Positions 26,628 through 36,286 of a stretch of DNA of 64,000 bases are shown here, piece by piece; position 1 is the stretch's first letter, and each line of letters opens with the position of its first letter. Position numbers and translations under genes: made by a program. The DNA is from CAIVVT01 sp963823095 (lineage in GTDB: Bacteria > Acidobacteriota > Terriglobia > Bryobacterales > Bryobacteraceae): positions 62,001 to 126,000 of the forward strand of contig CAWGKI010000004.1 in NCBI GenBank assembly GCA_963823095.1, read 5' to 3'. The notes beneath the pieces are model-generated. The model saw only the letters and a program-made list of their open reading frames with translations, made no database searches and had not been told where the DNA came from.

Positions 26628-29213
26628 CTACTCGTCCCGCAGCACCTCCAGGGGTTTCTGAGACAGAATCTTCAGGCTGGCGAGCCACCCCGCGGCCACG
26701 GCCAGCAGTGCGGTCATTCCAGTCGTCAGCAGCACGGGCACCCATTCGACGCGGAATTCGGCGTCGAGCAGCCTCGTCATCAGCACCCGTGTGAATGCCG
26801 TTGCCAGCGCGCTGCCAATCCCGCCCGCCACCAGGCCGATGATCAGGAACTCCACCGAGAAGATGCCCGCCAGCGTGAACCGCTTCGCGCCGAGCGTCTT
26901 CAACACAGCCGTTTCCCGGACGCGCCGAAAGCGCGTGCCCGCCACCGTCGAAGCCAAAATGATCGCCCCGGCGAGAATCGCGAACCCCGCGATGAAGCGC
27001 ACCACCAGCGACACCTGGTCCACCACCTGCTGCACCAGGATCATTACGTCGGCCGTATTGATCACCGTGACGGTCGGGTAGGCCTCGTACACTTTCTTCT
27101 GGAACATCCCGATCTGCTTGCCGGTCAGGCGGACCAGTCCGAGATACTGCACTGGCAGGCCCTCCAGTGCAATCGGGTTGAACAGTACCTCCATCTGCGG
27201 GCCTGCGCGAACCGCGCGCTGCCGGAAGACCGCCGCCACCGGCGTTTCGAACTCGCGCCCGATGGCGCTCCACTTCAGCTTCATGCCAGGCTTCAGCTTC
27301 AGCGTTGCAGCCATCTCCTCCACCACCGCCACTTGCGGCCTGGCGTCGCCCGGTTTCCACCAACTCCCCTCACGGGCCAGCAGGTCCTCGGGAGGCCGCG
27401 CCGCGAAGGTCACCTGGCGCGTGGATTGGTACCGGTGCTCAAAGCCCTTCAGGTTGAGATCTTTCACCGGACGCCCGTCGATGGACTCCAGGCGCACGGC
27501 GACCATTGGCTCCACGACAGGCTTGGTCTTCAGGCCCTTCAAGCCGTCCATCAGTTTCTGCACACCGTCGCGCTCGCGCTCGGTGATGTTGATCAGGATG
27601 ACGTTCGGCGCGCCGGGCGGAGCCGCGGTCGCCACTTCCTTCAGCAACGACTTCTGCAGCAAGTAGACGCTCAGTGTGAACGTAACCCCGATGCCAAGCG
27701 CCACCAACACCGAAGGGGCGTGGTTGCCGGGGCGGTACAGGTTCGCCATACCCTGCCGCAACTCGACGCTCCAGCGGATCGGCGCCTTTTCCACCAGCCA
27801 GCGCAGTCCGCGCAGCAGCACCCACGCGACGGCCGCCAGCAGCAGCAGACTCACCGCTATGCCGCCCACGAAGTACGAGCCCATCTTCAGCGACTCGGCC
27901 AGCCAGCCCGCGATCAGTCCCACACACCCCAGGATCACCAGCCCGGAGCCCAGCGCGGGCAACTCACGCTGGATTCGCACTCTCCACGATGGCCGCACCT
28001 CCGTCATCTCGCGCCGGAAGATCGCCGCCGGTTTGATCTCGCGAATCGACAGCAGCGGGGGAATCGTAAACAGCAGCGAGACCAGCAATCCCACGCCGAC
28101 GCCCTGCACCGCGAACGCGGGGCTCCAGGCCAGCGCATGGTCGAACAGGAAGAACTTCGCCAACAGCAGCGGCATCGAGCGCTGCACCGCGAAGCCCACG
28201 CCCATGCCCGCCACGCCTCCCGTAAGTCCCAACAGCGCCGCCTGCAAAGAGTAGATGGCGACGATCTGCGAGCTGCGCGCGCCCAGGCATTTCATGATCG
28301 CGATGGAATCCAGCCTCTGCTGCATGTGCGCGTGAATCGCCGTCGCCACGCCCAATGCACCCACCACCAGCGCGATCAGGCTCACCAGGCTGAGGAATGT
28401 GGTCGAGCGCTCCAGCGAACGCCGGATGATCGGGTGCGACTCGCGATAGTCGGCCACCATCGCTTCCGGGAAGACGCGCTTCAACTCGCTCCGCATTGCA
28501 TCCAGGTCGATGGGCCGCGGCGTACCCGACTGTTGTGTGCCAGCCTGCGGAAGCCGGAAGAGAATCCGCTGCGACGCCCGGCTGCCGAACGTCATCAATC
28601 CGGTGCGCTCCAGACCCTCGCGGCTGATCAACACGCGCGGACCCAGGTTCAGGCTGCCCGTCATCCGGTCCGGCTCGCTCGTCACCACTCCGGCGATGCG
28701 AAACTCCGCCGAGCCGAGTTTGACCGTCGCGCCCGTCTCCACGTTGAGCCGGATCAGCAGATCGTCGGAAACCGCCAGGCTCTGCGGATCCAGCGCCTGC
28801 TTCAACGGATGGTCCGGGTCGAGGGTAACTTTGCCGTAGAAGGGATATACGGCTGGATCCACGGCCTTCACAGAAACAAGCGACGGCACGCCGTCCGGCT
28901 TTCCGGTGCCCATCATGGAGACCGTCTCCGAGATGCGAGTCACTCGCGCGCCGCGCCGCACGTAGCCGTCAATGCACTTCTGCTGCTCGGGCGTCAACTC
29001 AGTAAACTGCCGGATGCTCACGTCGGCCGCCATCAACGTGCGCGCCTGCCGCCGCAGCTCTTCCTGAAAGGCATCGGCAAAGCCTCGCACTCCGGTCAGC
29101 GCGCCTACGCCCGTCGCGACGCCTAGAACGGCGAACAGGAACTTCGGCGCCGAGGCGCGCGCCTCTCTGCGCGCGATGCGCCAGGCGAGCTTCCAACTCG
29201 CGATGAATCTCAT
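26628..29213 (-). CDS. ybbP: FtsX-type ABC permease of the YbbP family
   Basis: The 861-residue protein is a double-size permease with two FtsX core units: the first around TTFLSLVSLIALVVGALGVAT and the second around VVRFIAGFAILAGAIILAS, each with the family's coupling loop (SIAIMKCLGARSSQI and ETAVLKTLGAKRF). Large periplasmic domains follow the first helix. The ATG at 29213 overlaps the end of the ATPase gene by four bases, so a longer 29276 start is rejected. This is the YbbA-YbbP arrangement next to tesA known from enterobacteria. Confidence 0.88.
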   Translation of the reverse strand: MRFIASWKLAWRIARREARASAPKFLFAVLGVATGVGALTGVRGFADAFQEELRRQARTLMAADVSIRQFTELTPEQQKCIDGYVRRGARVTRISETVSMMGTGKPDGVPSLVSVKAVDPAVYPFYGKVTLDPDHPLKQALDPQSLAVSDDLLIRLNVETGATVKLGSAEFRIAGVVTSEPDRMTGSLNLGPRVLISREGLERTGLMTFGSRASQRILFRLPQAGTQQSGTPRPIDLDAMRSELKRVFPEAMVADYRESHPIIRRSLERSTTFLSLVSLIALVVGALGVATAIHAHMQQRLDSIAIMKCLGARSSQIVAIYSLQAALLGLTGGVAGMGVGFAVQRSMPLLLAKFFLFDHALAWSPAFAVQGVGVGLLVSLLFTIPPLLSIREIKPAAIFRREMTEVRPSWRVRIQRELPALGSGLVILGCVGLIAGWLAESLKMGSYFVGGIAVSLLLLAAVAWVLLRGLRWLVEKAPIRWSVELRQGMANLYRPGNHAPSVLVALGIGVTFTLSVYLLQKSLLKEVATAAPPGAPNVILINITERERDGVQKLMDGLKGLKTKPVVEPMVAVRLESIDGRPVKDLNLKGFEHRYQSTRQVTFAARPPEDLLAREGSWWKPGDARPQVAVVEEMAATLKLKPGMKLKWSAIGREFETPVAAVFRQRAVRAGPQMEVLFNPIALEGLPVQYLGLVRLTGKQIGMFQKKVYEAYPTVTVINTADVMILVQQVVDQVSLVVRFIAGFAILAGAIILASTVAGTRFRRVRETAVLKTLGAKRFTLAGIFSVEFLIIGLVAGGIGSALATAFTRVLMTRLLDAEFRVEWVPVLLTTGMTALLAVAAGWLASLKILSQKPLEVLRDE

Positions 29214-29923
29214 GACGCCTTCTTGTGGTCGCCGGCGATCAGGCCGTCGCGCATCGTCAGGATGCGCGAAGCGCATTCCGCCAGGTCATGGTCGTGCGTT
29301 ACCAGTACGAGCGTCGCACCCTCCTGCCGGTTTAAACTGAGCAACAGCTCGAGAACCTGCTGCCCATTCTTCGAATCCAGATTGCCCGTCGGCTCGTCGG
29401 CCAGCAGCAGCGGCGGACGCCGCATAAAGGCTCGCGCCAGCGCAACCCTTTGTTGTTCTCCGCCCGAAAGCTGCACCGGATAGTGATCGCGCCGCTCGTT
29501 CAGACCTACCGTGTCCAAAAGGCTCCGCGCCCGCTCATACGCCCCGTTGCCCAGTTCCCCGGCCAACTCCGCCGGCAGCAACACGTTTTCCTCGGCCGTC
29601 AGCGTTGGGATGAGCTGGTAACTCTGGAAGACAAAGCCGATCTTGCGCCCCCGCACCTCGGACAGGCGATCTTCGCCCAGCCCGGAGATCTCTTCGCCGT
29701 CGAGCCTGATACTGCCCGCGCTCGGACTGTCGAGTCCCGCCAGCAGGCCGAGCAGCGTGCTCTTGCCGCTCCCGGAGGCGCCCATGATGGCCACGTATTC
29801 GCCGCGCTCCACTGTCAGGTCGATGCCGCGCAGGATGTCCACGCGGTGCGTTCCGGTGTCGATCCACTTGGTAATCCCCGTCAATTCGAGGATCGGACGG
29901 TCGAGCGCGCCATTTTCGTTCAT
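29210..29923 (-). CDS. ybbA: ABC transporter ATP-binding protein, YbbA/LolD type
   Basis: The 237-residue ATPase has Walker A GASGSGKST, Q-loop GFVFQSYQLIP, signature LSGGEQQRVALARAF, Walker B LLLADEPTGNLDS and H-loop VTHDHDLA. It is co-translated with the following YbbP-type permease and divergent from the tesA-like gene 36 bases away. In other bacteria the same three genes are neighbours, implying a shared role at the membrane, perhaps moving lipids or hydrophobic compounds. Confidence 0.9.
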   Translation of the reverse strand: MNENGALDRPILELTGITKWIDTGTHRVDILRGIDLTVERGEYVAIMGASGSGKSTLLGLLAGLDSPSAGSIRLDGEEISGLGEDRLSEVRGRKIGFVFQSYQLIPTLTAEENVLLPAELAGELGNGAYERARSLLDTVGLNERRDHYPVQLSGGEQQRVALARAFMRRPPLLLADEPTGNLDSKNGQQVLELLLSLNRQEGATLVLVTHDHDLAECASRILTMRDGLIAGDHKKAS

Positions 29924-29959
29924 GCCTTGGGAGTCCCTCGCCTCTTATGATGGCAGTGG

Positions 29960-30592
29960 ATGCACTCGCGACGTTTCATCACTCACGCCTTATTTGTAAC
30001 GATTTGTTGTAGCCCGCTCGCCGCTCCGCTCCTTGGCGCGGATACTCGCCCGGTAATCGTGGCGTTTGGCGACAGCCTTACCGCCGGTCACGGCCTTGCG
30101 CCGGGCGAGAGCTTCCCCGACGGTTTGCAGAAGCTGCTCGACCAGCGCGGCCTGCGCTATCGTGTCGTGAATCAGGGCATCAGCGGCGACACCACCAGCG
30201 GCGGCGCGGAGCGCGTCAAGCAGGCTCTGCAGGTGAAGCCGGCCATCGTGATTCTCGAACTCGGTGCCAACGACGGTCTGCGCGGCCTCCCGTTGACCGC
30301 CACGCGCGCGAACCTCGCCGCCATCATCGACGAATTCCACAAGGCCGGAGCGAAGGTCCTGCTCGCCGGCATCACGCTCCCGCGCAATTACGGGCCGGAC
30401 TATATTCAAGCCTTCGAGAAGATCTTTCGCGATCTCGCGCGCGAGAAACACGTCGCGCTGATTCCCTTCCTGCTCGAAGGCGTGGCGACGAATCCCAATC
30501 TCATGCAGTCTGACGGTCTGCATCCCACCGCCGAAGGCGCGCGCCGCGTCGCCGCGACAGTCATGCGCTATCTGCAACCTCTGCTGAAGTGA
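29960..30592 (+). CDS. tesA: SGNH-hydrolase, arylesterase/thioesterase I family
   Basis: The 210-residue secreted protein has a signal peptide (about residues 1-26, ending APLLGAD) and the SGNH blocks: I with the nucleophile serine in AFGDSLTAGHGL, II with glycine in NQGISGDTT, III with asparagine in ELGANDGLRG and V with aspartate and histidine in SDGLHPTAEG. This set defines TesA/arylesterase, a periplasmic lysophospholipase and thioesterase. It is divergent from ybbA-ybbP as in E. coli. Confidence 0.9.
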   Translation: MHSRRFITHALFVTICCSPLAAPLLGADTRPVIVAFGDSLTAGHGLAPGESFPDGLQKLLDQRGLRYRVVNQGISGDTTSGGAERVKQALQVKPAIVILELGANDGLRGLPLTATRANLAAIIDEFHKAGAKVLLAGITLPRNYGPDYIQAFEKIFRDLAREKHVALIPFLLEGVATNPNLMQSDGLHPTAEGARRVAATVMRYLQPLLK

Positions 30593-30597
30593 GCCTG

Positions 30598-30699
30598 GTG
30601 GGGCGGACCTCCAGGTCCGCGCGGGGCTTCCAAGCCCCGCTCAGTCAGTTTCCAGGTCTGGAGACCCCGCGCGGCTCTGGAGGGGGGCCCCCGCTCCAA
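30598..30699. repeat. GTGGGGC-type multi-hairpin repeat
   Basis: GTGGGGC is followed by GCGGACCTCCAGGTCCGC (8-base perfect stem around CC) and GCGGGGCTTCCAAGCCCCGC (9-base perfect stem around CC). A second, less regular half (CCAGGTCTGGAG, then GCTCTGGAGGGGGGCCCCC) extends it to about 30699. It lies just behind tesA. Confidence 0.65.
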
Positions 30700-30702
30700 C
30701 AA

Positions 30703-30730
30703 GAATGGCGCCCCGCGAGAGGCGCCATTC
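30703..30730. terminator. Candidate bidirectional terminator hairpin
   Basis: GAATGGCGCC at 30703-30712 pairs perfectly with GGCGCCATTC at 30721-30730 around an 8-base loop. It lies between the convergent tesA-like and oxidoreductase genes, 30 bases beyond the oxidoreductase stop. The T-tract is weak on both sides, so termination is plausible rather than certain. Confidence 0.45.
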
Positions 30731-30760
30731 GTTCACGCAATTTCAGTTGCGGCTTCCGGC

Positions 30761-32188
30761 TCAGCCCTTCTTCACCGGCTTCGCCGCGGGTTTCACCGGA
30801 CCCTTGCCCATCTTGTCGATCTCATTGAACGCCACCATACGTCCCTCGTCGAGAGCGATGTTCGACAGGATCACGGCCGTGGAATCGTTCAGCCCGACTT
30901 CCAGATCGGCCTTGGGCCGCTTCAGCGTGCGGCAGCCGTCGAAGAAGCTCTCGAGTTCGCTGTCCACCGGGTTCTTGTCTTCCAGCGGGACCATCACGCC
31001 CTTCATGTACAGCCACTGCCGGGCGAACTTCATCTCTTTTTCGAGGAAGCTCTCGTTGCCCTTCATCAGGTCTTTGTCGAGCAGGATGGGCAGCCCCTTG
31101 GAGCCTGCCGCCGAAACCATGGTGGCGCCCGCCTTGGCGACTTCCTTCTTGCCCTTTGCGGCCTCTACCGTCGCGGGCGGAGTCGGTTCGCGGAACCACA
31201 TGCCGATCGGTTTGTTTTTGTCGTCACCAACGGTGATGTGGATGCTGCCTTTCGTTCCGCAGATGATCTCGCCCATCTCGGTTCGCTGCCCGCCGACGCC
31301 AGCCCAATGCGAGCTGTTCGGGATGCCCGTCCACACCAGCCGCCGGCCCTTCGGGTACTTGTAGATCAGTTGGACGTTGTCGAGAATGTCCCGGCCGTCC
31401 TTCATAAAGTCCTGCGTGCCCAGGCCCATCACCGATTCCGGCGTCATGCCCAGCATCCAGTCCGCGACGTCGATCTGATGCGAAGCCAGTTCCGCCACCA
31501 CGCCGCCCGAGTACTTCCGGAAGAGGCGCCAGTTGCCCATCTCGCCGACGTCCTTCTTCATCTTCCAGCCGGGATTGCGGTTCCACTGCGCCTGGACGTA
31601 GGTCACCTCGCCCAGCGTGCCCTTTTCGATCATCTGCCGCGCCGCCTGGTACATCGCCGAGTAGCGGCGTTGCAGACCCGTCTGCAGCAGTTGCTTCGGC
31701 TTGGTAGCGACCAGCGCGCGCAGCGCGTGCACTTCTTCCGGCTTGAACACCAGGCTCTTCTCGCAGAACACATGTTTGCCCGCGTCCAGGGCGTCCTTGG
31801 TCACCGGGAAGTGCAGGAACAGCGGAACGGTGACGAAAACCGCCTCGACGTTCTTGTCGGCCAGCAACTCGCGGTAGTCCTTGTAGCGTTTCGGGTTGCC
31901 GCCGTACGTCTGCTGCGCCTTGTCCAGGGCTGCGTCGTTGATGTCGCAAATCGCGGCGCAGTGGCCGGTGTCGATCCCCTTCAGATGTTTCAGCAGGTAG
32001 CTTCCGCGGCTGCCCGTGCCCACCATGCCGAATTGAATGGCATTCGTGGCCGCGCGGGCCTTCACGATGGCCGGCGCTCCCTCCACGATGGATGCGGCGG
32101 CGCCAACCAGTGCAGCGGCGCCTACGGCGGTCTTCACGGCTTCGCGCCGGGTCATGTTGTTTATGGGGTTCTCAAGGTTCTCGGCCAT
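30761..32188 (-). CDS. Tat-exported Gfo/Idh/MocA-family oxidoreductase
   Basis: The 475-residue product starts with an extended Tat-like signal (NNMTRREAVKTAVGAAALVG), then a Rossmann fold (FGMVGTGSRGSYLLKHL), the family EKS/EKP position as VFCEKSLVFKP and a catalytic-domain helix SHQIDVADWMLGM, with the histidine expected to hold substrate. A lysine-proline rich tail ends the protein. Exported members of this family are typical of Acidobacteriota and Planctomycetes and are thought to modify sugars; the cofactor is carried tightly bound. Substrate unknown. Confidence 0.85.
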   Translation of the reverse strand: MAENLENPINNMTRREAVKTAVGAAALVGAAASIVEGAPAIVKARAATNAIQFGMVGTGSRGSYLLKHLKGIDTGHCAAICDINDAALDKAQQTYGGNPKRYKDYRELLADKNVEAVFVTVPLFLHFPVTKDALDAGKHVFCEKSLVFKPEEVHALRALVATKPKQLLQTGLQRRYSAMYQAARQMIEKGTLGEVTYVQAQWNRNPGWKMKKDVGEMGNWRLFRKYSGGVVAELASHQIDVADWMLGMTPESVMGLGTQDFMKDGRDILDNVQLIYKYPKGRRLVWTGIPNSSHWAGVGGQRTEMGEIICGTKGSIHITVGDDKNKPIGMWFREPTPPATVEAAKGKKEVAKAGATMVSAAGSKGLPILLDKDLMKGNESFLEKEMKFARQWLYMKGVMVPLEDKNPVDSELESFFDGCRTLKRPKADLEVGLNDSTAVILSNIALDEGRMVAFNEIDKMGKGPVKPAAKPVKKG

Positions 32189-32257
32189 GTCAATACAAAC
32201 CTCTTGGTTGAACGGTTCACGCAGGGACTCGATTGTCGTCTATTCTATCTGATTCTT

Positions 32258-33198
32258 TCAGAGCTGCCCGGGCAAAGCATCGGCCGGACTGGGACGAAAT
32301 GCGGGCTCGCTCGGAGCGGTCGCCTTCTCCAACGCGTCGGCGGTCCGAGCCCGGCGCGCCGACCAGTCCGCGCCGGCCAGCACGATCAGTCCCGCGAAGA
32401 AGCTCCAGGTCAGCACCGTGATGGAATCGACGAACCCGCCGTACTCATGCATGAACTTCATTCGGACCCAGGGCCAGATGGCCAGATTCAGCCATTTGAG
32501 CGCTTCCAGAACCACCGCGATCACCGTCGCGCGTGGCAGCACCTGCATCGCCGGGACCTTCGCATTCGGGAGCCGCCAATAAACCAGAAACAGGATCAGC
32601 ATCGGTGATGGGCAGCGACGCCAGCTTGAAAACGCCATGCGAGAGCAGCCAGGGCATTTCGGATGCAGTCCCGAAGGCTTGCTCCCACGTCACACGGCCA
32701 GAGCCCGTAATCGACGCCGAGAACAGGGCCAGGATGCCGCACGTAAAGATCAGTCCCGGTGCTGACCAATTGATTCATCAGCAGGTTTCTGCTCTTCGCG
32801 ACGCCCCAGGCCCGGTTCAACGCTACTTCCAGCGGCAGAAAGACGCCGTTCGCGATCAGCAGCAGCAACACCACCGATATCCATTCAAAGTGGCGTATTT
32901 CCAGCCGGCTCGTCTCGAGGTTTCTGACAATCGTCACGCCGGTGCCGCCAGGAAAGTAGTCGCTCACGGAGAGGTAGATGGCGCGAATGGCAGGCGTCGA
33001 ATGGAGAATGTGCTCGGAGATCGACAACATCACCAGCAGGAAGGGATAAAACGCGAGCAGCACGTTGGCCGCGATGGAGAAACCGAAAACATGGGTTTCC
33101 GGCTCAAGCAGGTAGCTGCCTACAGCTTTCCAATCTCTGAATAACTCCAGGGCAGCGCCCCGGATACTGGACCATACGCGAACTAGGAAGGGTTTCAC
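32258..33198 (-). CDS. YihY/BrkB-family inner membrane protein, two frameshifts
   Basis: Three overlapping frames together give a YihY-type protein of about 310 residues. The first has the N-terminal helices (SIAANVLLAFYPFLLVMLSI and WISVVLLLLIANGVFLPLE) and the family block EVALNRAWGVAKSRNLLMNQ. The middle and last frames supply SASLPITDADPVSG-like and MLILFLVYWRLPNAKVPAMQ, then VDSITVLTWSFFAGLIVLAG. Shifts fall near 32770 and 32600. The family was once called ribonuclease BN, which is wrong; its function is unknown. Confidence 0.75.
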
Positions 33199-33299
33199 CG
33201 CTACCTACCAGTCTAGCGATTGAGAGGCCCTATCATCCCATTTGGGCTCTCACGCCAGCGAATTCGACTGAAATTGTTACCTTAGAAAAACGGGAAGCC

Positions 33300-34190
33300 A
33301 TGCAACGCCGCACATTTCTCAAATCGGCCGTGACCGTTCCGCTCGCCGCCCGCGCCCGGCTCGATGCCGCGCCCGCGCAGACATTCTCCTTTGTCCACTT
33401 CACCGATTCGCACATCCAGCCCGAGCTGCGCGCCTCAGACGGCACAACCCAGGCTTTCCGTGCTATCGCAAAGATTCCGCATGACTTCGCTCTCGCCGGC
33501 GGCGATCTGGTGATGGATGTTTTCGACCAGGGGCCGGCCCGCGCCGCCGCCCTCTTCGACCTGTACCGTGGCGCCGCCAAGGACCTTCCCCGGCCGGTCC
33601 ACTCCATCCTCGGCAACCACGATATTTACGGCATCTCCAACAAGGCCGGCGTCCCGGCGACCGATCCGCTATACGGCAAGAAGCTCTTTGAAGACCGCAT
33701 GAGCCAGCCGCGCTATCAGTCCTTCGACCATAAGGGCTGGCACTTCATCCTGCTCGATTCCGTTCAGGTCGGACCCGACAAGGGCTGGTTTGGCCTGATC
33801 GACGACGAGCAACTCGACTGGCTCGCCTCCGATCTGCAGAAAACCGGCAAACAAACTCCCATCGTCGTCCTCACGCACATGCCGCTCGCCTCGGCCACCG
33901 GGCAGTTCTTCGGCGGCAAATCAGAAGGCCTGAAGACGCTGCTCATCACGAACCCAGGCGCGGTCCTCAATCTCTTCGAAGGCTACAAGCTGAAGGCCGT
34001 ACTCCAGGGGCACACGCACGTCCGCGAGGTGGTCGACTACAACGGATGCCGCTACATCACGCCCGGAGCCGTCTGCGGCAACTGGTGGAAGGGCGCCTAC
34101 AAAGGCTCGCCCGAAGGCTTTGCCGTCTTCACGGTGAAAGGCGATCGACTCTCCTGGGAGTTCCGAACCTACGGCTGGCAAGCTGCTTGA
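33300..34190 (+). CDS. Exported calcineurin-like metallophosphoesterase
   Basis: The 296-residue product starts MQRRTFLKSAVTVPLAARAR, a twin-arginine signal. All metallophosphoesterase motifs are present in order: HFTDSHIQ (D, H), FALAGGDLVMD (GD), HSILGNHDIYG (GNHD), VVLTHMPLA (H) and LQGHTHVREV (GHTH). The enzyme should hydrolyse phosphomono- or diesters in the periplasm with two metal ions. It is divergent from the YihY gene, 100 bases away. Confidence 0.9.
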   Translation: MQRRTFLKSAVTVPLAARARLDAAPAQTFSFVHFTDSHIQPELRASDGTTQAFRAIAKIPHDFALAGGDLVMDVFDQGPARAAALFDLYRGAAKDLPRPVHSILGNHDIYGISNKAGVPATDPLYGKKLFEDRMSQPRYQSFDHKGWHFILLDSVQVGPDKGWFGLIDDEQLDWLASDLQKTGKQTPIVVLTHMPLASATGQFFGGKSEGLKTLLITNPGAVLNLFEGYKLKAVLQGHTHVREVVDYNGCRYITPGAVCGNWWKGAYKGSPEGFAVFTVKGDRLSWEFRTYGWQAA

Positions 34191-34240
34191 GCATCGCTTG
34201 AAACGAAATCGCACGACCTTCGATGTGCCTCGGATGCGCC

Positions 34241-34405
34241 CTGGGAACGCCGATCTCCAGATCGGCACCTATCGCAGCGTTGCAGCGCGAGCAGCATGGT
34301 TTGGGAATTACGTTTCGATGGAGCGATTGCATCGAGGCCCCTTCCGTCTGCCAGCACCGAACCCCGAACGAGGAAAGGGGTCCCCCGCCAAACGGCCACC
34401 AGGGG
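34241..34405. repeat. Repeat-filled gap: CTCCAG hairpin and CCAGCACCGA-type repeat
   Basis: The 437-base gap before the TorD-like gene has no convincing gene. At 34241-34269 CTGGGAACGCCGATCTCC and the following AGATCGGCACC form the family 1 hairpin with its usual left flank. At 34350-34390 CCAGCACCGAACCCCGAACG and AGGAAAGGGGTCCCCC match repeats at 36421 and, inverted, 36601. A palindromic GGCGGGGTACCCCGCC stem follows near 34407. Confidence 0.6.
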
Positions 34406-34627
34406 CGGGGTACCCCGCCGATCCGGGCATCGCGCAAAAGGGTCTCAGCAGCCGCGGAGGTATAGCCCTCAAGTGTCAGTCTCTTTTTCGCTTCCTCAAA
34501 CGGCAGTTCGTTTGCTGCCTCCGCCCCGTCCGAATGCCTCGTATAGAATCAATGAATCGACCTGAACTGGCCGCCTTCAGGCAGGCGACTCAAACCAGAT
34601 CGGTATTCCTCCGCGTTGGAGTGGTCC

Positions 34628-35107
34628 ATGGAAGCGGCGACAACTCGCATGACCCTGGCTTCGCGACTGCGCGTTCTCGGGCTCGCCTACCTCTCAAGGT
34701 GCGGCGCTCCGGATGCCCGCGCCTGCGCGGAGTTCGCGCGGTTGTTCGAGGACATCGCCACCGCCCCGTGCCCGCCCTGCCAATCTTTGTTCATCGCCTC
34801 GCCCACTACCTCGCCGCGCAAACTCGCCGCCCTGCCCAACAAAGTCCTTACCTGGTACAGGCGGTTCGGATTCGGGTCCCTGGCGAATGATCGGCCCGCC
34901 GACCACGTCGGCCTACTCCTGACCTTTGCCGGGCATCTGCTCGATGCCGACCCCAGTCCGGCCATGCTCGTGGCGTTCTCCAAAGACCACCTGCTGTGGA
35001 TCCATGACTTCTGCGAACGCCTCAACAGCGAGGCCCGCCATCCGTACTATCGCGAGCTCGCCGAATCCACGCGCATGGCTCTTCTCAGTTACGCCGACAA
35101 CGTCTGA
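34628..35107 (+). CDS. TorD/DmsD-like molecular chaperone, short form
   Basis: The 159-residue product resembles the helical TorD family that escorts molybdenum-cofactor enzymes: a middle block CPPCQSLFIASPTTSPRKL, then VLTWYRRFGFGS, and the diagnostic DHVGLLLTFAGHLL and LLWIHDFCERLNSEARHPYY. It is shorter than usual (about 200 residues), lacking part of the N-terminal half. Start ATG 34628 is chosen; a TTG 12 bases upstream is possible. No molybdoenzyme gene lies nearby. The family call is moderate. Confidence 0.55.
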   Translation: MEAATTRMTLASRLRVLGLAYLSRCGAPDARACAEFARLFEDIATAPCPPCQSLFIASPTTSPRKLAALPNKVLTWYRRFGFGSLANDRPADHVGLLLTFAGHLLDADPSPAMLVAFSKDHLLWIHDFCERLNSEARHPYYRELAESTRMALLSYADNV

Positions 35108-35126
35108 AGCTGGGAATAGCCGCGTA

Positions 35127-35203
35127 GTGGGGCAGTTGGCGGGGTGGGGCAGCCTGCGTGGTGGGGCAGGCCTTCAGCCTGCGCGGGGCATTCAGCCCCG
35201 CTC
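35127..35203. repeat. GTGGGGC-type repeat with TTCA-loop hairpins
   Basis: Three GTGGGGC heads occur at about 35127, 35144 and 35161. The last is followed by GCAGGC-CTTCA-GCCTGC and GCGGGGC-ATTCA-GCCCCGC, two stems with five-base loops of the same TTCA type. It lies between the TorD-like and TPR genes. Confidence 0.6.
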
Positions 35204-35319
35204 CGTGTTTTCAGCTCCCTCTTCGCCCTCTGACCTTGAGTCACGCAGATCAAGCGGTAAGATGTTGACGTGAACCGGAGCCCAAAACTTGCCTTGGCTC
35301 ATCCTTCACGAGGTGTCCT

Positions 35320-36279
35320 ATGCCGGCCTTCCGGCTCATTACTCTCGCGGCGCTACTTGCCTGTGCCGCCTGGTCCCAGAATCATCACGCCAAGATCGCT
35401 GTCGAAGGCGGCGCCGAACTCCCCGGCACGCCCCTGCTGGTACCTCTGCGTCCGAGTATGGAGGTGGGCCAGTGTGTCATCCTCAACGTCTTCGGGAATG
35501 GCACGATCGCCTATAGCGTGCCCTGGGTCCGCGACGAGACTCAGATTCCGGACGGTTGCCGGGTCACGATTCGACTGAAGGGCTACCGCACCGTCGATGC
35601 CACCCTGACCGAAAGCAGCACGTTCACCTTGAAGCGCGTCGGTGACCACGAAGGCTCGACGATTTCGCTCACTTCTGTCAATGCCACAAAGGACGCCCGC
35701 AAAGCCTATGACCGCGGCCTAGCTGCGGCTACACGCCAGAAATACGAGGACGCCGTCAGGGCGTTCCAGGCGGCGGTGGCCGCTTATCCCAAATACGCTC
35801 AGGCCTGGAGTGACCTGGGCTTGGCGCAGCTCGCCCTGCACCGCCCGGCGGAGGCCCGCGCTTCGTGGGAGGAGGCCGTCCAGTCCGACCCGCAGTATTT
35901 GAAGCCCTACGTGCAGCTCGCACGCCTGGCGGTCTCCGAAGGACGAAATCAGGACGCCCTGGATATCACCAATCGCGGCCTCGCATTGAATCCGGTCGAA
36001 TTCCCTGCCATTTCCTACTTCAACGCTGTCGCCAATTTCAATCTGAAGCACTACGAAGCAGCCGAAAAGAGCGTCGCGCAGGCTATAGCCCATGACTCCA
36101 AACGCGAGATGCCGTTGGCGGAAAGCTTGTTCGGTTCCATCCTCGCCGTTAAAGGCGAGTTGGGCCCTGCCATCGACCACCTGCGCAAGTATCTGGAACT
36201 CTCGCCCAAAGCCTCCGACGCCGCCGCCATACGCGAGAAGATCGCGGAAATCGAGCGCCGCGGCATGCAGCTGAAATAG
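35320..36279 (+). CDS. Secreted tetratricopeptide-repeat protein
   Basis: The 319-residue product has a signal peptide (MPAFRLITLAALLACAAWSQ) and a 95-residue N-terminal beta-rich domain of unknown type. From residue about 125 it has five TPR-like helix pairs, for example AYPKYAQAWSDLGLAQLALH, SDPQYLKPYVQLARLAVSEG and LNPVEFPAISYFNAVANFNL. It probably scaffolds other proteins in the periplasm. Partners are unknown. Confidence 0.8.
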   Translation: MPAFRLITLAALLACAAWSQNHHAKIAVEGGAELPGTPLLVPLRPSMEVGQCVILNVFGNGTIAYSVPWVRDETQIPDGCRVTIRLKGYRTVDATLTESSTFTLKRVGDHEGSTISLTSVNATKDARKAYDRGLAAATRQKYEDAVRAFQAAVAAYPKYAQAWSDLGLAQLALHRPAEARASWEEAVQSDPQYLKPYVQLARLAVSEGRNQDALDITNRGLALNPVEFPAISYFNAVANFNLKHYEAAEKSVAQAIAHDSKREMPLAESLFGSILAVKGELGPAIDHLRKYLELSPKASDAAAIREKIAEIERRGMQLK

Positions 36280-36286
36280 CTTAAGC

